Part shown: positions 16,799-26,209 of the stretch, piece after piece
How positions within the stretch are numbered: the stretch's first letter is position 1
Layout of the letters: each line of letters opens with the position of its first letter
Assembly (NCBI GenBank): GCA_963834855.1
Contig: CAWIDH010000008.1
Location: 1 to 64,000 of the forward strand
From: DATJKD01 sp963834855
GTDB lineage: Bacteria > Pseudomonadota > Gammaproteobacteria > Steroidobacterales > Steroidobacteraceae
Direction of reading: 5' to 3'
Length of the DNA stretch: 64,000 bases
Program-made: the position numbers and the translations under genes
The notes under the pieces: generated by a model
The model's database searches: none
Told to the model about the DNA's origin: nothing
Seen by the model: only the letters and a program-made list of their open reading frames with translations

Positions 16799-17302
16799 TC
16801 AGGCCCCCTCGGCCACGTTCTCGACGATCTCCCGGCCGGTATCTACGTAGCTCCGCAGCACGCCGGCCATCTCCTCGGCCACGGGCATCAGGGTCGAATC
16901 CTTCCACCAGGGTTCCGCGCCGAGCTGCGCCGCCTGGCCAAGCATGACCGCGAAGCCCGCGATGACCGCGCCGCGCACCAGGCCGAACACCGAGCCAAGC
17001 GTGCGATCGAGTCCCAGGCTCAAACCCGAGCGCTGCACCAGGTAGGAGAGCAGGCTCGCCAGCAGCCAGCCGGCGATCACGACGGCGAGCAGGACGATGC
17101 CCCGCGCGACCCATGCCTGCAGCGCGGTGCCGTCGAGCGCCCCGCCCAGATGCGGCTCGAGGAGGTGTGCGTACTTCCACGCGAGCCACAACCCGACGAG
17201 CCAGGACAGCAATGCGATGGACTCACGGAGGAAACCGCGGATCGCGCCGAAGAGAATCGAAACCAGAATGACTGCAATCAGTATGTAATCTACTGCGGTC
17301 AT
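16799..17302 (-). CDS. cvpA: Colicin V production family membrane protein
   Basis: A protein of 167 residues with four hydrophobic segments (ILIAVILVSILFGAIRGF, IALLSWLVGLWLAW, GIVLLAVVIAGWLLASLL, and LVRGAVIAGFAVML) in the CvpA layout, with RG..RE..SLLSW-like spacing. It is an inner-membrane protein linked to envelope homeostasis; its biochemical role is unsettled. It directly precedes purF and lies about 100 bp downstream of the SPOR-domain gene. Confidence 0.93.
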   Translation of the reverse strand: MTAVDYILIAVILVSILFGAIRGFLRESIALLSWLVGLWLAWKYAHLLEPHLGGALDGTALQAWVARGIVLLAVVIAGWLLASLLSYLVQRSGLSLGLDRTLGSVFGLVRGAVIAGFAVMLGQAAQLGAEPWWKDSTLMPVAEEMAGVLRSYVDTGREIVENVAEGA

Positions 17303-17407
17303 GCGACTGCCATCGCGATCGCGGGTCTTTTGAGGCCGCGCATCTTACCAGAGTCAACTCCGGCTCGACGGGACGCACCGCTCCATTCGAACAGGACGAT
17401 GAGCGTC

Positions 17408-18067
17408 TCAGTCATTCGCGACGAGTGACACCGGCAGGCCGCGCGACTTCAGCCGCCCGGCCAGAGCGTCGGCTGCGCCGCGCGCGGACTCGGGACCGAC
17501 CCGTACGCGGTGCAGCGTCTTCCCGTTGCGCTCGATTGGCGAGACATAGGCATCGAAACCGTCCGCCTCGAGATCGCGCACGAGCTTGCGCGCCGATTCC
17601 GCGGAGCCGAACGCGCCGACCTGGATCGACCACGTGCCCTGCCCGGGCGTCGCGGCGGGCGTGGCCGGCGGCTTCACTTGTGCCTCGGGCGCAGGGGCAT
17701 CAGGCTTCGGGTCCGGTCGCTCGCTGGCCGCTCGCGGTGGCGCAACGCGCGCGACGCTCGCCGGTGGCGGAGCCGGGCGCGGTGCCTCGCGCGCTGCCTC
17801 GCGATCCGCAGTTGGCCTCGGTCGTTCGTCCGCGAGCGGCGCGTCCACCGGCGCGATCGGGCGCGCCACGGACGGAGTGGCTGCGGCGGACGGAGCGGCA
17901 TCGCCGCCCAGCTCGATGGTGTACGTGCGCATCGGCCCGTTACCCGCCGCGGCTCCGGCGGGTGCCGTCGACGTCTTGCGACCCGACAGCAGCTCCGGCA
18001 CGACCAGCACGGCGAGCAGTACGAGCACGGTGGCGCCGATGAGGCGTGCCTTGAGTGATCGATCCAT
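17408..18067 (-). CDS. dedD: SPOR-domain cell-division protein (DedD-like)
   Basis: A short cytoplasmic N-terminus (MDRSLKARLIG), one membrane anchor (ATVLVLLAVLVVPELL), a long Pro/Ala-rich periplasmic linker, and a C-terminal SPOR domain (about 145-219) with WSIQVGAFGSAESARKLV and RVRVGPES. SPOR domains bind denuded septal peptidoglycan. The start at 18067 matches the DedD-type N-terminus; an ATG at 18085 would overlap folC. The position between folC and cvpA-purF matches E. coli dedD. Confidence 0.92.
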   Translation of the reverse strand: MDRSLKARLIGATVLVLLAVLVVPELLSGRKTSTAPAGAAAGNGPMRTYTIELGGDAAPSAAATPSVARPIAPVDAPLADERPRPTADREAAREAPRPAPPPASVARVAPPRAASERPDPKPDAPAPEAQVKPPATPAATPGQGTWSIQVGAFGSAESARKLVRDLEADGFDAYVSPIERNGKTLHRVRVGPESARGAADALAGRLKSRGLPVSLVAND

Positions 18068-18075
18068 GCCGCGAA

Positions 18076-19398
18076 TTATAGACATGCGAGCGATTGGACG
18101 AGGCCGCGCTGCTCGAGGACAGTGAGCGCAGGCCCGACGGTGTGAAAGGATCCGAACACCACGATGCGGTCGCCGGCGCGTGCGATGCGCGTCGCAAGCT
18201 CCATCGCGGCGGCGACGTCACCGCCGCGGCGCATCGCGATGCCTGCCTTCCGAGCACGATCCGCAAGCTCGAAGTCGGCGAGTCCCCGCGCTCCTTCGGT
18301 CGCGGCGGCGATCCACGCGTCGATGCAGCCGTCGAGTTCCGCGAGCACGCCGGAGACGTCCTTGTCCGCAAGCAGCCCACAGAGCGCGATCGTGCGCCCC
18401 TTGCCTCGCGTGCCGCGGAGGCTCGCCGCGAGGATGCGTGCGGCCGCCGGGTTGTGCGCGACGTCGAGCACCCACTCGAAGTCACCGTCCGCGATTCTCT
18501 GGAAACGCCCGGGCAGGCAGACGCGCTCGAGTCCCGAGTCGATCGCATCGCGGCGGAGCGGCAGTCGATCGTGCAGCTCGCACAATGCCGCGATGGCCGT
18601 CGCGGCGTTGCGGAGCTGCGCAGCTCCACCGAGGGCGGGTCTCGGCAGTCGCGTCAGGCGGTGGACACCGGTGGCGGCCGCGACCTCGAGGTCCCACCGG
18701 TCCCCTGGGCCCTCGCTCACGTGGAAGTCGCGGCCGCGGATCCGGAGCCGAGCGCCCAGGCTCGCTGCCGCCCTGACGAGGGATGCGGGCGGCGGCTCTT
18801 CGCCGCCGAAGATCGCGGGTCTGCCCGCTCGGAAGATGCCCGCCTTCTCGGAGGCAATGCTCTCCAGGTCCGGCCCCAGCCATTCGGCGTGGTCGATGCC
18901 GATCGAGGCGACCACCGCGACGTCCGGGTCCGCGATGTTCACGGCATCGAGCCGACCGCCCATCCCCACCTCGAGCACCAGCGCGTCCGGGCGGGCCGTC
19001 TCGAAGATCAGCAGTGCCGCGATCGTGTTGAACTCGAAGAACGTCAGCGTGTCCTGGTCGAGCGCATCGGCAATACGCTCGAAGGCGCAGACGAGCGAGG
19101 TCGCGGTTACGGGCCGCCCCTGCAGCCGGACACGCTCGGTGTAGTCGACCAGGTGCGGCGAGGTGAACGTGCCGACTCGATACCCGCCGGCACGAAGCAT
19201 CGCATCGAGCAGCGCGACGCAGGAGCCCTTGCCATTCGTGCCACCGACCGTGATCACCGGGCAGGCCGGCGGTGTCCAGCCGGTGCGTTCAGCCACGCGT
19301 GCGATTCGGGCGAGACCGGGCTCGATCGCCTGCGGATGCAACCCTTGCTGCCAGTCCAGCCAGCCTGCGAGGTCGTCGAACCGCACCCGCCCCGCCAT
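18076..19398 (-). CDS. folC: Bifunctional folylpolyglutamate synthase / dihydrofolate synthase
   Basis: A Mur-ligase-type ATPase of 440 residues. The P-loop is VGGTNGKGSCVA. Other blocks are TSPHLVDYTERVRLQG, TFFEFNTIAALLIF, VLEVGMGGRLDAVN, GIDHAEWLG with the substrate Lys further on in SEKAGIFR, and LDVAHNP. It adds glutamate to dihydropteroate and tetrahydrofolates. The ATG follows the accD stop with no gap, so translation is likely coupled. Confidence 0.96.
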   Translation of the reverse strand: MAGRVRFDDLAGWLDWQQGLHPQAIEPGLARIARVAERTGWTPPACPVITVGGTNGKGSCVALLDAMLRAGGYRVGTFTSPHLVDYTERVRLQGRPVTATSLVCAFERIADALDQDTLTFFEFNTIAALLIFETARPDALVLEVGMGGRLDAVNIADPDVAVVASIGIDHAEWLGPDLESIASEKAGIFRAGRPAIFGGEEPPPASLVRAAASLGARLRIRGRDFHVSEGPGDRWDLEVAAATGVHRLTRLPRPALGGAAQLRNAATAIAALCELHDRLPLRRDAIDSGLERVCLPGRFQRIADGDFEWVLDVAHNPAAARILAASLRGTRGKGRTIALCGLLADKDVSGVLAELDGCIDAWIAAATEGARGLADFELADRARKAGIAMRRGGDVAAAMELATRIARAGDRIVVFGSFHTVGPALTVLEQRGLVQSLACL

Positions 19399-20277
19399 TC
19401 AGGCGGTCTCCGCCGTAGCCTCCGGGCGCGCCTGGCGCGTCAGCATGGCGATCAACGCCGCGATCCGCTCCCGCAGGTCACGACGGTCGACGATCATGTC
19501 CACCGCGCCGTGCTCGAGCAGGAACTCGCTGCGCTGGAATCCTTCGGGCAGGGTCTGGCGCACGGTCTGCTCGATGACGCGCGGCCCCGCGAACCCGATC
19601 AGCGCGCGGGGCTCGGCCAGGTTCAGGTCGCCCAGCATCGCGAGGCTCGCCGACACGCCGCCGGTCGTCGGGTCGGTGAGCACGGAGATGTACGGCAGGC
19701 CCGCGTCCGCGAGCCGCGCCAGGGCGGCGCTGGTCTTGCTCATCTGCAGCAGCGAATAGAGCCCTTCCTGCATGCGTGCCCCGCCGCTCGAGGAGAAGCA
19801 CACGAGCGAGGCGCGATGCTCGATGCAGTGCTCCGCGGCGCGGACGAACCGCTCGCCGACGACGGATCCCATCGAGCCGCCGAGAAATCGAAACTCGAAG
19901 GCGCAGGCGACCACCGGCAGCCCCTTCAGTGTCCCGGCCAGCACCACCAGGGCGTCCTTCTCGCCAGTCTGCTTCTGGGCGGCCTGCAGGCGGTCGCGGT
20001 AACGCTTGCTGTCTCGGAACTTGAGCGGGTCCTCGGGTTCCACCTGTTCCGCGAGCTCTTGCGCCGAGTCCTCATCCAGGAACCGATTGAGCCGGTCACG
20101 GGCGCCGACCCGCATGTGGTGGTTGCACTTGGGGCAGACGTGCAGGTTGCGCTCGAGCTCTGCCCGGTACAGCACCGCATCGCACGACGGGCACTTGATC
20201 CAGAGACCCTCCGGGACCGATCGCGTGCGGCGCTCGGTCTTGATCCGGGACGGCATGATCTTCTCGAACCAGGTCAC
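19399..20277 (-). CDS. accD: Acetyl-CoA carboxylase carboxyltransferase subunit beta
   Basis: AccD pairs with AccA to transfer carboxyl from biotin-BCCP to acetyl-CoA. The N-terminal zinc ribbon is visible (CPSCDAVLY ... CPKCNHHM), followed by the crotonase-fold core with FEFRFLGGSMGSVVGE, SSGGARMQEGLYSLLQM and LTDPTTGGVSAS. The GTG start at 20277 has GAGGAG upstream and gives MTWFEKIMPSRIKTE, a typical AccD opening; 292 residues. The frame continues far upstream without support. It is 26 bp after truA. Confidence 0.97.
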   Translation of the reverse strand: MTWFEKIMPSRIKTERRTRSVPEGLWIKCPSCDAVLYRAELERNLHVCPKCNHHMRVGARDRLNRFLDEDSAQELAEQVEPEDPLKFRDSKRYRDRLQAAQKQTGEKDALVVLAGTLKGLPVVACAFEFRFLGGSMGSVVGERFVRAAEHCIEHRASLVCFSSSGGARMQEGLYSLLQMSKTSAALARLADAGLPYISVLTDPTTGGVSASLAMLGDLNLAEPRALIGFAGPRVIEQTVRQTLPEGFQRSEFLLEHGAVDMIVDRRDLRERIAALIAMLTRQARPEATAETA

Positions 20278-20303
20278 GGCGGCTCCTCGATGGACTCGCG
20301 AGT

Positions 20304-21098
20304 CTATACGTCGGCGGGGCGCGGACAAGGACCCCCGGCACCGCGCGGCAGCCCCAGGGCCACTGGATATTCCACGTGCGCAAGATACAGCCCCTGCGCG
20401 GGCGCAGTCGCACCGCCCTGCCTGCGGTCTCGCGTCTCGAGCAGCTCCGCGACCCAGGGCACCGGTCGCCGGCCGGTGCCCACCGCAATCAGCGCGCCCG
20501 CGATGTTTCGAACCATGTGGTGCAGAAAGGCATTGGCGCGAACCGTGATGGTGACGAGGGCACCGTTGCGCCCCACCTCGATCGACATCACGCGTCGCCT
20601 GGCGGAGACCGACTGGCATTCGGCCGCCCGGAACGCCGAGAAATCGTGCTCTCCGGCCAGCACCTGCGCGGCCGCGTGCATGGCGGCGGCATCGAGCGGC
20701 CTGCGAACCCAGCAGACCTGCCGGCGCAGCAGCGCCGGCCGGAACGCCTGGTCGAGGATGCGGTACTGATAGGTGCGCGACAGAGCGCTGTACCGCGAGT
20801 GGAAGTCCACTGGCACCGGCCTCGCCCACAGCACGCTGATCTCGGGCGGCAATTCGCGGTTCGTACCGAGCACCCAGGCCCTGGAGTCGCGCGGCGCCTC
20901 GCTGTCGAAGTGTGCAACCTGCATCAACGCGTGCACCCCGGCGTCGGTCCGGCCCGCCGCGGTCACCTGGACGGCGTGGTCCGCGACGACGGCGACGGCC
21001 CGTTGCAGCTCGCCCTGCACGCTGCGGGCGTCGGCCTGCAACTGCCAGCCTGCGAATGCCGTCCCGTCGTACTCGAGTCCGAGCGCAATCCTCGCCAT
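20304..21098 (-). CDS. truA: tRNA pseudouridine(38-40) synthase
   Basis: TruA modifies the anticodon stem-loop at positions 38-40. The catalytic Asp lies in AGRTDAGVHA, and the N-terminus MARIALGLEYDGTAFAGWQ is typical. SRTYQYRI, FLHHMVRNIAG and the 264-residue length fit the family. It lies between fimV and accD, as in related genomes. Confidence 0.97.
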   Translation of the reverse strand: MARIALGLEYDGTAFAGWQLQADARSVQGELQRAVAVVADHAVQVTAAGRTDAGVHALMQVAHFDSEAPRDSRAWVLGTNRELPPEISVLWARPVPVDFHSRYSALSRTYQYRILDQAFRPALLRRQVCWVRRPLDAAAMHAAAQVLAGEHDFSAFRAAECQSVSARRRVMSIEVGRNGALVTITVRANAFLHHMVRNIAGALIAVGTGRRPVPWVAELLETRDRRQGGATAPAQGLYLAHVEYPVALGLPRGAGGPCPRPADV

Positions 21099-21166
21099 CG
21101 TTCACGCCACGAACGAAACGGCGGACGCGCGCCGTGGCCCGCGTCCGCCGTCACCGCGTACGCCCG

Positions 21167-23914
21167 TCAGGGCAGGCTCGACATCAGCCGTTCCGCTTCC
21201 TGTTTCTGCGTGTTGCTGCCTTCCTGCAGGACTTCCTCGAGGATGCTCCGCGCGCCTTCCGGATCGCCCATGTCGATGTAGGCACGCGCGAGGTCGAGCT
21301 TCGTTCCGACTTCGCTCATCGTGGCCGGCTCATCGCCAAGCACGAAGTCCACGCCGCCGGCGTTGGCGCCGACACCCGGCTGGATGCCCGTCGCCTCGAT
21401 CGTCGGCACTTCACCGGTCGGATCGAGGAGGGGCATATCGCCCGTGCCGTCGCCGAGCGCCGGGTCGAGCGCGCGCATCACGCCCGTGCCGTCATTGGTC
21501 CTCGGAATTCTCAGGGTCGTCGTGGGGCTACGCATGATGCCGGTCTGCTTGAGCGTGTCCTCCTCGTCCTCCGGTGTCGTCGCCGCCGGCGAGGCGCGAT
21601 GCATGCGCGGCCGCTCGATGGTGTCCTCGACCTGCTTTGGCCGGATCGGTCGTTCGATCGTGTCCTCGACAGGCGGTGGCCGCATCGGCCGCTCCGCGGT
21701 GTCCTCGACCTGCGCCCGCGGGGCCGGTGCGAGCAGGTCCTCGGCATCCTCGAGACCGGCCAGGTCGCCCACGTCGAGCCCGAGATTCTCGAGCTCCACT
21801 TCCGCCGTCGACTCGGTGGAATCCGCCAGCATCGCCGACTCGATGGTCGGCGCGAGGGAGGCCAGGTCCGCGCCGCGCAGCGGCTCGTCCAGGATGAAGT
21901 CGATGCCCGTGCTTGCGGTCCCTTCCTCGGCCACGTCGCGCAGGTCGATGTCCGTGGCGGTCGACTCCGGAGCATCGGCCAGGAAGTCCAGGTCCGTGAG
22001 CGCCTGCGTGGCCGAGAGCTCCATGTCCACGCTGGTCGCCCCGGCGGGCTCCGACTGGGCGAAGAGCGCGTCCTCGGGCGCAATCTGCTTGCCCATGATG
22101 AGGACCTTGTCCCACTCGCCCGCCGACATGCTCGCCCGCTGCGGGCGCATCTCGCGCGCAACCTCGATGAAGCGGTCGCGATTGCCCCAGACGAAGTAGA
22201 TCTCCAGCAGCTTGAGCCTGAGGTCGCGCCGCTGCGGTTCGCGCTTGATCGCGAGCTGGACCAGGTCCGCCGCCTGGTCGTAGAGCCCGTAGGCCATGTG
22301 GAAATCCGCTTCCGCGAGCGGGTCGCCGGCCTCGATGTTGACCGCCGCATCGCTCGAGAGCGTGTCGTCGAGCGAAACCGGCCTCCGCGCGGGCTCGGCC
22401 GGTGCCGGTGCCGGCGCCGATGCGACGGGGACGGGGCGCGGCCTCGGCGCCAGCGGCTCGACCGGTCGCTTCTCCTCGACCAGGATTTCCCCTTCGCGAC
22501 CCGGGCTTACCCTCACCGGCCGCTCGCGCAGGTCGCCCGTCTGCGTAAACGCGTCGTCGAAGCTGTCCGCGGCAGCCCCCTGTTCGCGCTGCCTGCGGCG
22601 CAGGAAGAGCAGGGCGAGCAGACCCAGGAGCAGGGCCGCGATGGCCCACCAGTACTGCATGAGCCGATCGAGGAGCGAGGGCGCCGGTTCCTGCGCGGCC
22701 GGCGCCGCTGCTTGCTCGGGTTCGGGTTCCGGCGCTTCGGCCACCGGCGCCGGGGCGGGCTCAGCGACGGGTGGCTCGGCGATCGGGAACTCCGTGGACG
22801 GCGCCTCCGCCACGGGTGGTTCGGCTGCGGTCGTATCCGCCGGGGACGGTGCGGTGGGTTCCTCGACCGGCGTCGGTGGCACCGCTTGACCCTGCAGCGT
22901 CGCAAGCTCGGCGCTGCGCACTTCGAGCAGGCGCCGCGCCTCGGCCAGCTCCGCTTCGAGCTGCTGCACGCGCGCCTGCAGCTCGGTCGCGCCGGCGCCC
23001 GCGGCCGCCGACGGCGCCGCGGTCGATGCCGCGGCACTGCCCTGCTCCGGCGTCACCAGGCGTAGCCGCGCCTCGGCGTCCTGGGCGGCGGCGCCCGAGG
23101 CTTCCCGCCACTGCTGGTGCTGGCGTGCAACCTCGGCGGCCGCCGAGCTCGCGGAAATCTGCCCGATCGCCGCGGCATCCGGCATCGCAAGCTCGCTGCC
23201 CGCGCGCAGGACGTTGATGTTGCCCTCGAAGGCCCGGGGGTTGCCTTGATAGATGGCGAGCATCGCGCGGTTGACGTCGGAGCGCGAGCCGGGATAGGCA
23301 CCGCTTGCGATCTGCGAGAGCGTGTCGTTGGGCTGGACGTGGTAGGTCGAGCCCGGCTCGATGGATGTCGCGGCAGCCCCGGAAGTCGCCGCGGGGGCGG
23401 CGCTGCGCGGGCGATCGTCGGGCGGCGCGGAGTATGACGGGGCGGGTGCCGGCGCCGCCGCGCCCGTCGTCGCCCGGGGTGTGGCGACCGGCGCTTCCGC
23501 CGTGGCCGGTCCGGGCGCAAAAACGGGCGGGTCGAGCAGCACGGTGTATTCGCGCAGCAGCCGCCCGCGGGGCCAGGTGGCGTCGATGAGGAAGGTGACG
23601 AACGGCTCGGTCACGGGCCGCGCCGAGGTCACACGCAGGACGTCACGTCCGCTGGCGCCGCGGGTGACCTCGAAAGTGAAATCCGAGAGGAACGCCGGTC
23701 GGTCGAGGCCATAGCGCGTGAACGTCTCGCCGGACGCGATCGACGCGCGCAGGGTCGAGAGGTCCTCATCAGTCGCATCGACCAGCTGGATCTCCGCGTC
23801 GAACGGCTGGTTCAGCGCCGACTTGAGGCGTATGTCCCCGAGCCCCAGCGCGTAGAGCGCCGTGGGTGACATCAATGCGCCCAGCATCAGGATTCGGCGA
23901 ACGGCAATCTTCAT
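21167..23914 (-). CDS. fimV: FimV-like inner-membrane hub protein (LysM, coiled coil, TPR-like C-terminus)
   Basis: Start at 23914 (MKIAVRRILMLGALMSP...), a signal peptide. The N-terminal FimV domain begins LGLGDIRLKSALNQPFDAEI. A LysM peptidoglycan-binding module follows (about 190-245, YHVQPNDTLSQIA). Next are a coiled coil (about 305-350), a Pro/Ala-rich stretch, and one membrane segment (about 415-436, WWAIAALLLGLLALLFLRRR). A long acidic cytoplasmic region comes next and contains three short repeats of VEDTIERP type, encoded near 21600-21700. The C-terminal FimV domain is KLDLARAYIDMGDPEGA ... ERLMSSLP. FimV organises polar type IV pilus and twitching signalling. The FimX-like gene at 31.5-33.5 kb is a natural functional partner. 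Confidence 0.92.
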   Translation of the reverse strand: MKIAVRRILMLGALMSPTALYALGLGDIRLKSALNQPFDAEIQLVDATDEDLSTLRASIASGETFTRYGLDRPAFLSDFTFEVTRGASGRDVLRVTSARPVTEPFVTFLIDATWPRGRLLREYTVLLDPPVFAPGPATAEAPVATPRATTGAAAPAPAPSYSAPPDDRPRSAAPAATSGAAATSIEPGSTYHVQPNDTLSQIASGAYPGSRSDVNRAMLAIYQGNPRAFEGNINVLRAGSELAMPDAAAIGQISASSAAAEVARQHQQWREASGAAAQDAEARLRLVTPEQGSAAASTAAPSAAAGAGATELQARVQQLEAELAEARRLLEVRSAELATLQGQAVPPTPVEEPTAPSPADTTAAEPPVAEAPSTEFPIAEPPVAEPAPAPVAEAPEPEPEQAAAPAAQEPAPSLLDRLMQYWWAIAALLLGLLALLFLRRRQREQGAAADSFDDAFTQTGDLRERPVRVSPGREGEILVEEKRPVEPLAPRPRPVPVASAPAPAPAEPARRPVSLDDTLSSDAAVNIEAGDPLAEADFHMAYGLYDQAADLVQLAIKREPQRRDLRLKLLEIYFVWGNRDRFIEVAREMRPQRASMSAGEWDKVLIMGKQIAPEDALFAQSEPAGATSVDMELSATQALTDLDFLADAPESTATDIDLRDVAEEGTASTGIDFILDEPLRGADLASLAPTIESAMLADSTESTAEVELENLGLDVGDLAGLEDAEDLLAPAPRAQVEDTAERPMRPPPVEDTIERPIRPKQVEDTIERPRMHRASPAATTPEDEEDTLKQTGIMRSPTTTLRIPRTNDGTGVMRALDPALGDGTGDMPLLDPTGEVPTIEATGIQPGVGANAGGVDFVLGDEPATMSEVGTKLDLARAYIDMGDPEGARSILEEVLQEGSNTQKQEAERLMSSLP

Positions 23915-23934
23915 TCGGGGCTCCACGCGCACGC

Positions 23935-23951
23935 GATAAGATAATGATAAT
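23935..23951. promoter_or_regulatory. AT-rich GATAAGATAATGATAAT stretch upstream of fimV
   Basis: It lies 21 bp before the fimV start in a GC-rich background. GATAATGATAAT matches two of the three hexamers of a Fur box; the third is absent. Read on the minus strand the same bases give TATCAT, a possible -10 for fimV, without a good -35. The two readings cannot be separated by eye. Confidence 0.25.
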
Positions 23952-24118
23952 GGCCCGACGCGGACGGCCGTTCCGGCGGGGGCTTATTCACGTGACTTCT
24001 TCAAATTAGACATAACTATAGCCGACCGCTACATCCGCGCCCAACTGGCGGCCGGTCTGGCCAGCATATGTAGCGTGTCTCGGGCCGGCCGGTCGGGACG
24101 CGGTGCACAGTTCCGCCG

Positions 24119-25216
24119 TCATCGTGACCGCGTGATATCGGGGGTCGGTGAGTGCACGTCGGCATTCTGCGCCCTGTGGCGCAGGTAGTGGTCCATCAGC
24201 ACGAGGGCGAGCATCGCCTCTGCAATGGGCACGGCCCGCAGGCCCACGCAGGGATCGTGACGGCCGGTCGTCGAAATCTCCACCGGACGCCCGGCCACGT
24301 CGATGGTGCGCCCCGGAAGCACGATGCTCGAGGTCGGCTTCAACGCCAGGCTCACGACGATGTCCTGGCCCGAGCTGATGCCGCCCAGCGTCCCTCCGGC
24401 GTGGTTGGTGAGGAAGCCGTCGGGCGTGAGTTCGTCCCGGTGCTCCGACCCGCGCTGCTCCACCGCGGCGAAGCCATCGCCGATCTCGACCCCCTTGACG
24501 GCGTTGATGCTCATCATGGCCGAGGCCAGGTCTGCGTCGAGCCGCGCGAAGACCGGTTCGCCGAGGCCCTGTGGGACGCCACGGGCCAGGACCGTCACAC
24601 GCGCGCCGATCGAGTCCCCGTCGCGGCGAAGGCCGTCGATGAGTTGCTCGAGCGCAGGCAGGAGCGAAGGGTCCGGACAGAAGAACGGGTTCCTGTCCAC
24701 CTCATCGAGGTCGACGACGGCGCAGCGCAGGCGACCAACCTGCGCCAGGTAGCCGTGGATGCTCACGCCGAGACGCTCGCGCAGGTACTTGCGGGCGATG
24801 GCACCGGCCGCGACCCGCATCACCGTCTCGCGCGCCGAGGCGCGTCCGCCGCCGCGGTAGTCCCGCAGTCCGTATTTCTGCTGATAGGTATAGTCGGCAT
24901 GCCCCGGCCGGAAACGATCGCGGATCTTCTCGTAGTCATAGGAGCGCTGATCCGCGTTCTCGACCGTAAGACCGATCGGTGTCCCCGTCGTGCGTCCGTC
25001 GAAGACGCCGGAGAGGATCCGGACCTGGTCGGGTTCGCGGCGCTGGCTCGTGAACTTGGACGTGCCGGAACGACGGCGATCGACGTCGCGCTGTATGTCC
25101 TCGGGCGCGAGCGCGAGTCCGGGCGGACAACCGTCGACGATGCAGCCGAGTGCCGGGCCGTGGCTCTCGCCGAAGGTGGTGACCGTGAACGACTGGCCAA
25201 AGGAATTGCCCGACAT
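24119..25216 (-). CDS. aroC: Chorismate synthase
   Basis: The last step of the shikimate pathway, EPSP to chorismate, with reduced FMN. Signatures: GESHGPALGCIVDGCPPG, RRRSGTSKFTSQRREPD, GTPIGLTVEN, RPGHADYTYQQKYG, DYRGGGRASARETV and GGISSGQDI. The ATG at 25216 is chosen because GGAG sits 7 nt upstream and MSGNSFGQSF is the normal start; a GTG two codons earlier is possible. It begins 3 bp after the prmB stop. 365 residues. Confidence 0.97.
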   Translation of the reverse strand: MSGNSFGQSFTVTTFGESHGPALGCIVDGCPPGLALAPEDIQRDVDRRRSGTSKFTSQRREPDQVRILSGVFDGRTTGTPIGLTVENADQRSYDYEKIRDRFRPGHADYTYQQKYGLRDYRGGGRASARETVMRVAAGAIARKYLRERLGVSIHGYLAQVGRLRCAVVDLDEVDRNPFFCPDPSLLPALEQLIDGLRRDGDSIGARVTVLARGVPQGLGEPVFARLDADLASAMMSINAVKGVEIGDGFAAVEQRGSEHRDELTPDGFLTNHAGGTLGGISSGQDIVVSLALKPTSSIVLPGRTIDVAGRPVEISTTGRHDPCVGLRAVPIAEAMLALVLMDHYLRHRAQNADVHSPTPDITRSR

Positions 25217-25218
25217 GC

Positions 25219-26154
25219 TCACTCCGTGGATGCAAGGGTTGCGCGATGCGTCTCGAGCTCCGCGCGCGTCAGGCGGAAAAGGCCACCACCGCCATGCTCG
25301 AACGTGAGCCAGACGAACGGCACCTCGGGAAACGCGGCGGCCAATCGGAGCTCGCTGTCACCCACCTCTACGAAGAGGGTACCGGCGCGCTCGAGGTGAT
25401 CCGCGGCACCGGCGAGGATGCGCCGCACGACGACGAGACCGTCCGCACCCGCGCGCAGCGCGAGCTCGGGCTCGTGGCCGTACTCCCGCGGCAGCTCCGC
25501 CATCTCGGCGTCGCTCACGTAGGGCGGGTTCGCGACGATGACGTCGTATCGCCCACCCTGCACCGGCCCGTACAGGTCGCCGTCGTGCAGTTGCACACGG
25601 TCGCCGACGCCGTGCCGTGCGACGTTGCGTCGCGCCACGGCCAGCGCCTGCGGCGAGACGTCGACCGCGTCGATCCGGGCCTGCGGCAGGGCATGCGCGC
25701 AGGCGATGGCGATGCACCCGGAGCCGGTACCGAGATCGAGGACACGCCGGATCCGGTCCGGCTCGAGCCACGGGCGAAATTGCGCGAGGATCAGCTCGGC
25801 GAAGGGCGAGCGCGGCACGATCACGCGCGGATCGACCTCGAACTCGAGGCCCGCGAACCACATCCGCCCCATCAGGTATGCCGACGGCACCCTGCGCGCG
25901 ATGCGTTCCGCCAGGATCGCCAGCACCGCTTCCCGCTGCGCCGCATCGGGCCGGGTCTGGTACGCCTCGGCCGCCCGCGCGTGGTCGAGTCCGAGCACAT
26001 GGAAGACCAGCGCCGCCGCGTCGTCGCGCGCGTTGTCGGTGCCGTGACCATACGCCAGGCCTGCCCGATCGAACTCCGCCGCACCGAACCGGATCAGGTC
26101 CGCAACGCTTGGATTCGCCGGCACGCGCGAGGCGAAGGCTTCGACTCTGGTCAT
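25219..26154 (-). CDS. prmB: 50S ribosomal protein L3 glutamine N5-methyltransferase
   Basis: A HemK-family SAM methyltransferase. The SAM loop is VLDLGTGSGCIAIA, and the glutamine-methyltransferase signature NPPY is in VIVANPPYVSD. The N-terminal helical domain includes YLMGRMWFAGLEFEVDPRVI. Adjacency to aroC is the PrmB (L3) context rather than the PrmC (release factor) context, which sits near prfA. 311 residues. It diverges from the SCO1-like gene. Confidence 0.93.
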   Translation of the reverse strand: MTRVEAFASRVPANPSVADLIRFGAAEFDRAGLAYGHGTDNARDDAAALVFHVLGLDHARAAEAYQTRPDAAQREAVLAILAERIARRVPSAYLMGRMWFAGLEFEVDPRVIVPRSPFAELILAQFRPWLEPDRIRRVLDLGTGSGCIAIACAHALPQARIDAVDVSPQALAVARRNVARHGVGDRVQLHDGDLYGPVQGGRYDVIVANPPYVSDAEMAELPREYGHEPELALRAGADGLVVVRRILAGAADHLERAGTLFVEVGDSELRLAAAFPEVPFVWLTFEHGGGGLFRLTRAELETHRATLASTE

Positions 26155-26209
26155 GGCTGACAGGCTCGATGTGGAATAATTGCCCCCTCCTCGGACCCCG
26201 GACTTCCCC

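Noticed and set aside
15282..17189. N-terminal extension of purF upstream of 16790
   Set aside because: The frame stays open by chance inside cvpA. The catalytic Cys must be residue 2, which fixes the start at 16790.
18094..20769. 891-codon open frame on the plus strand across folC and accD
   Set aside because: It is antisense to two clearly identified genes. Long antisense frames are expected in GC-rich DNA and the translation shows no family motif.
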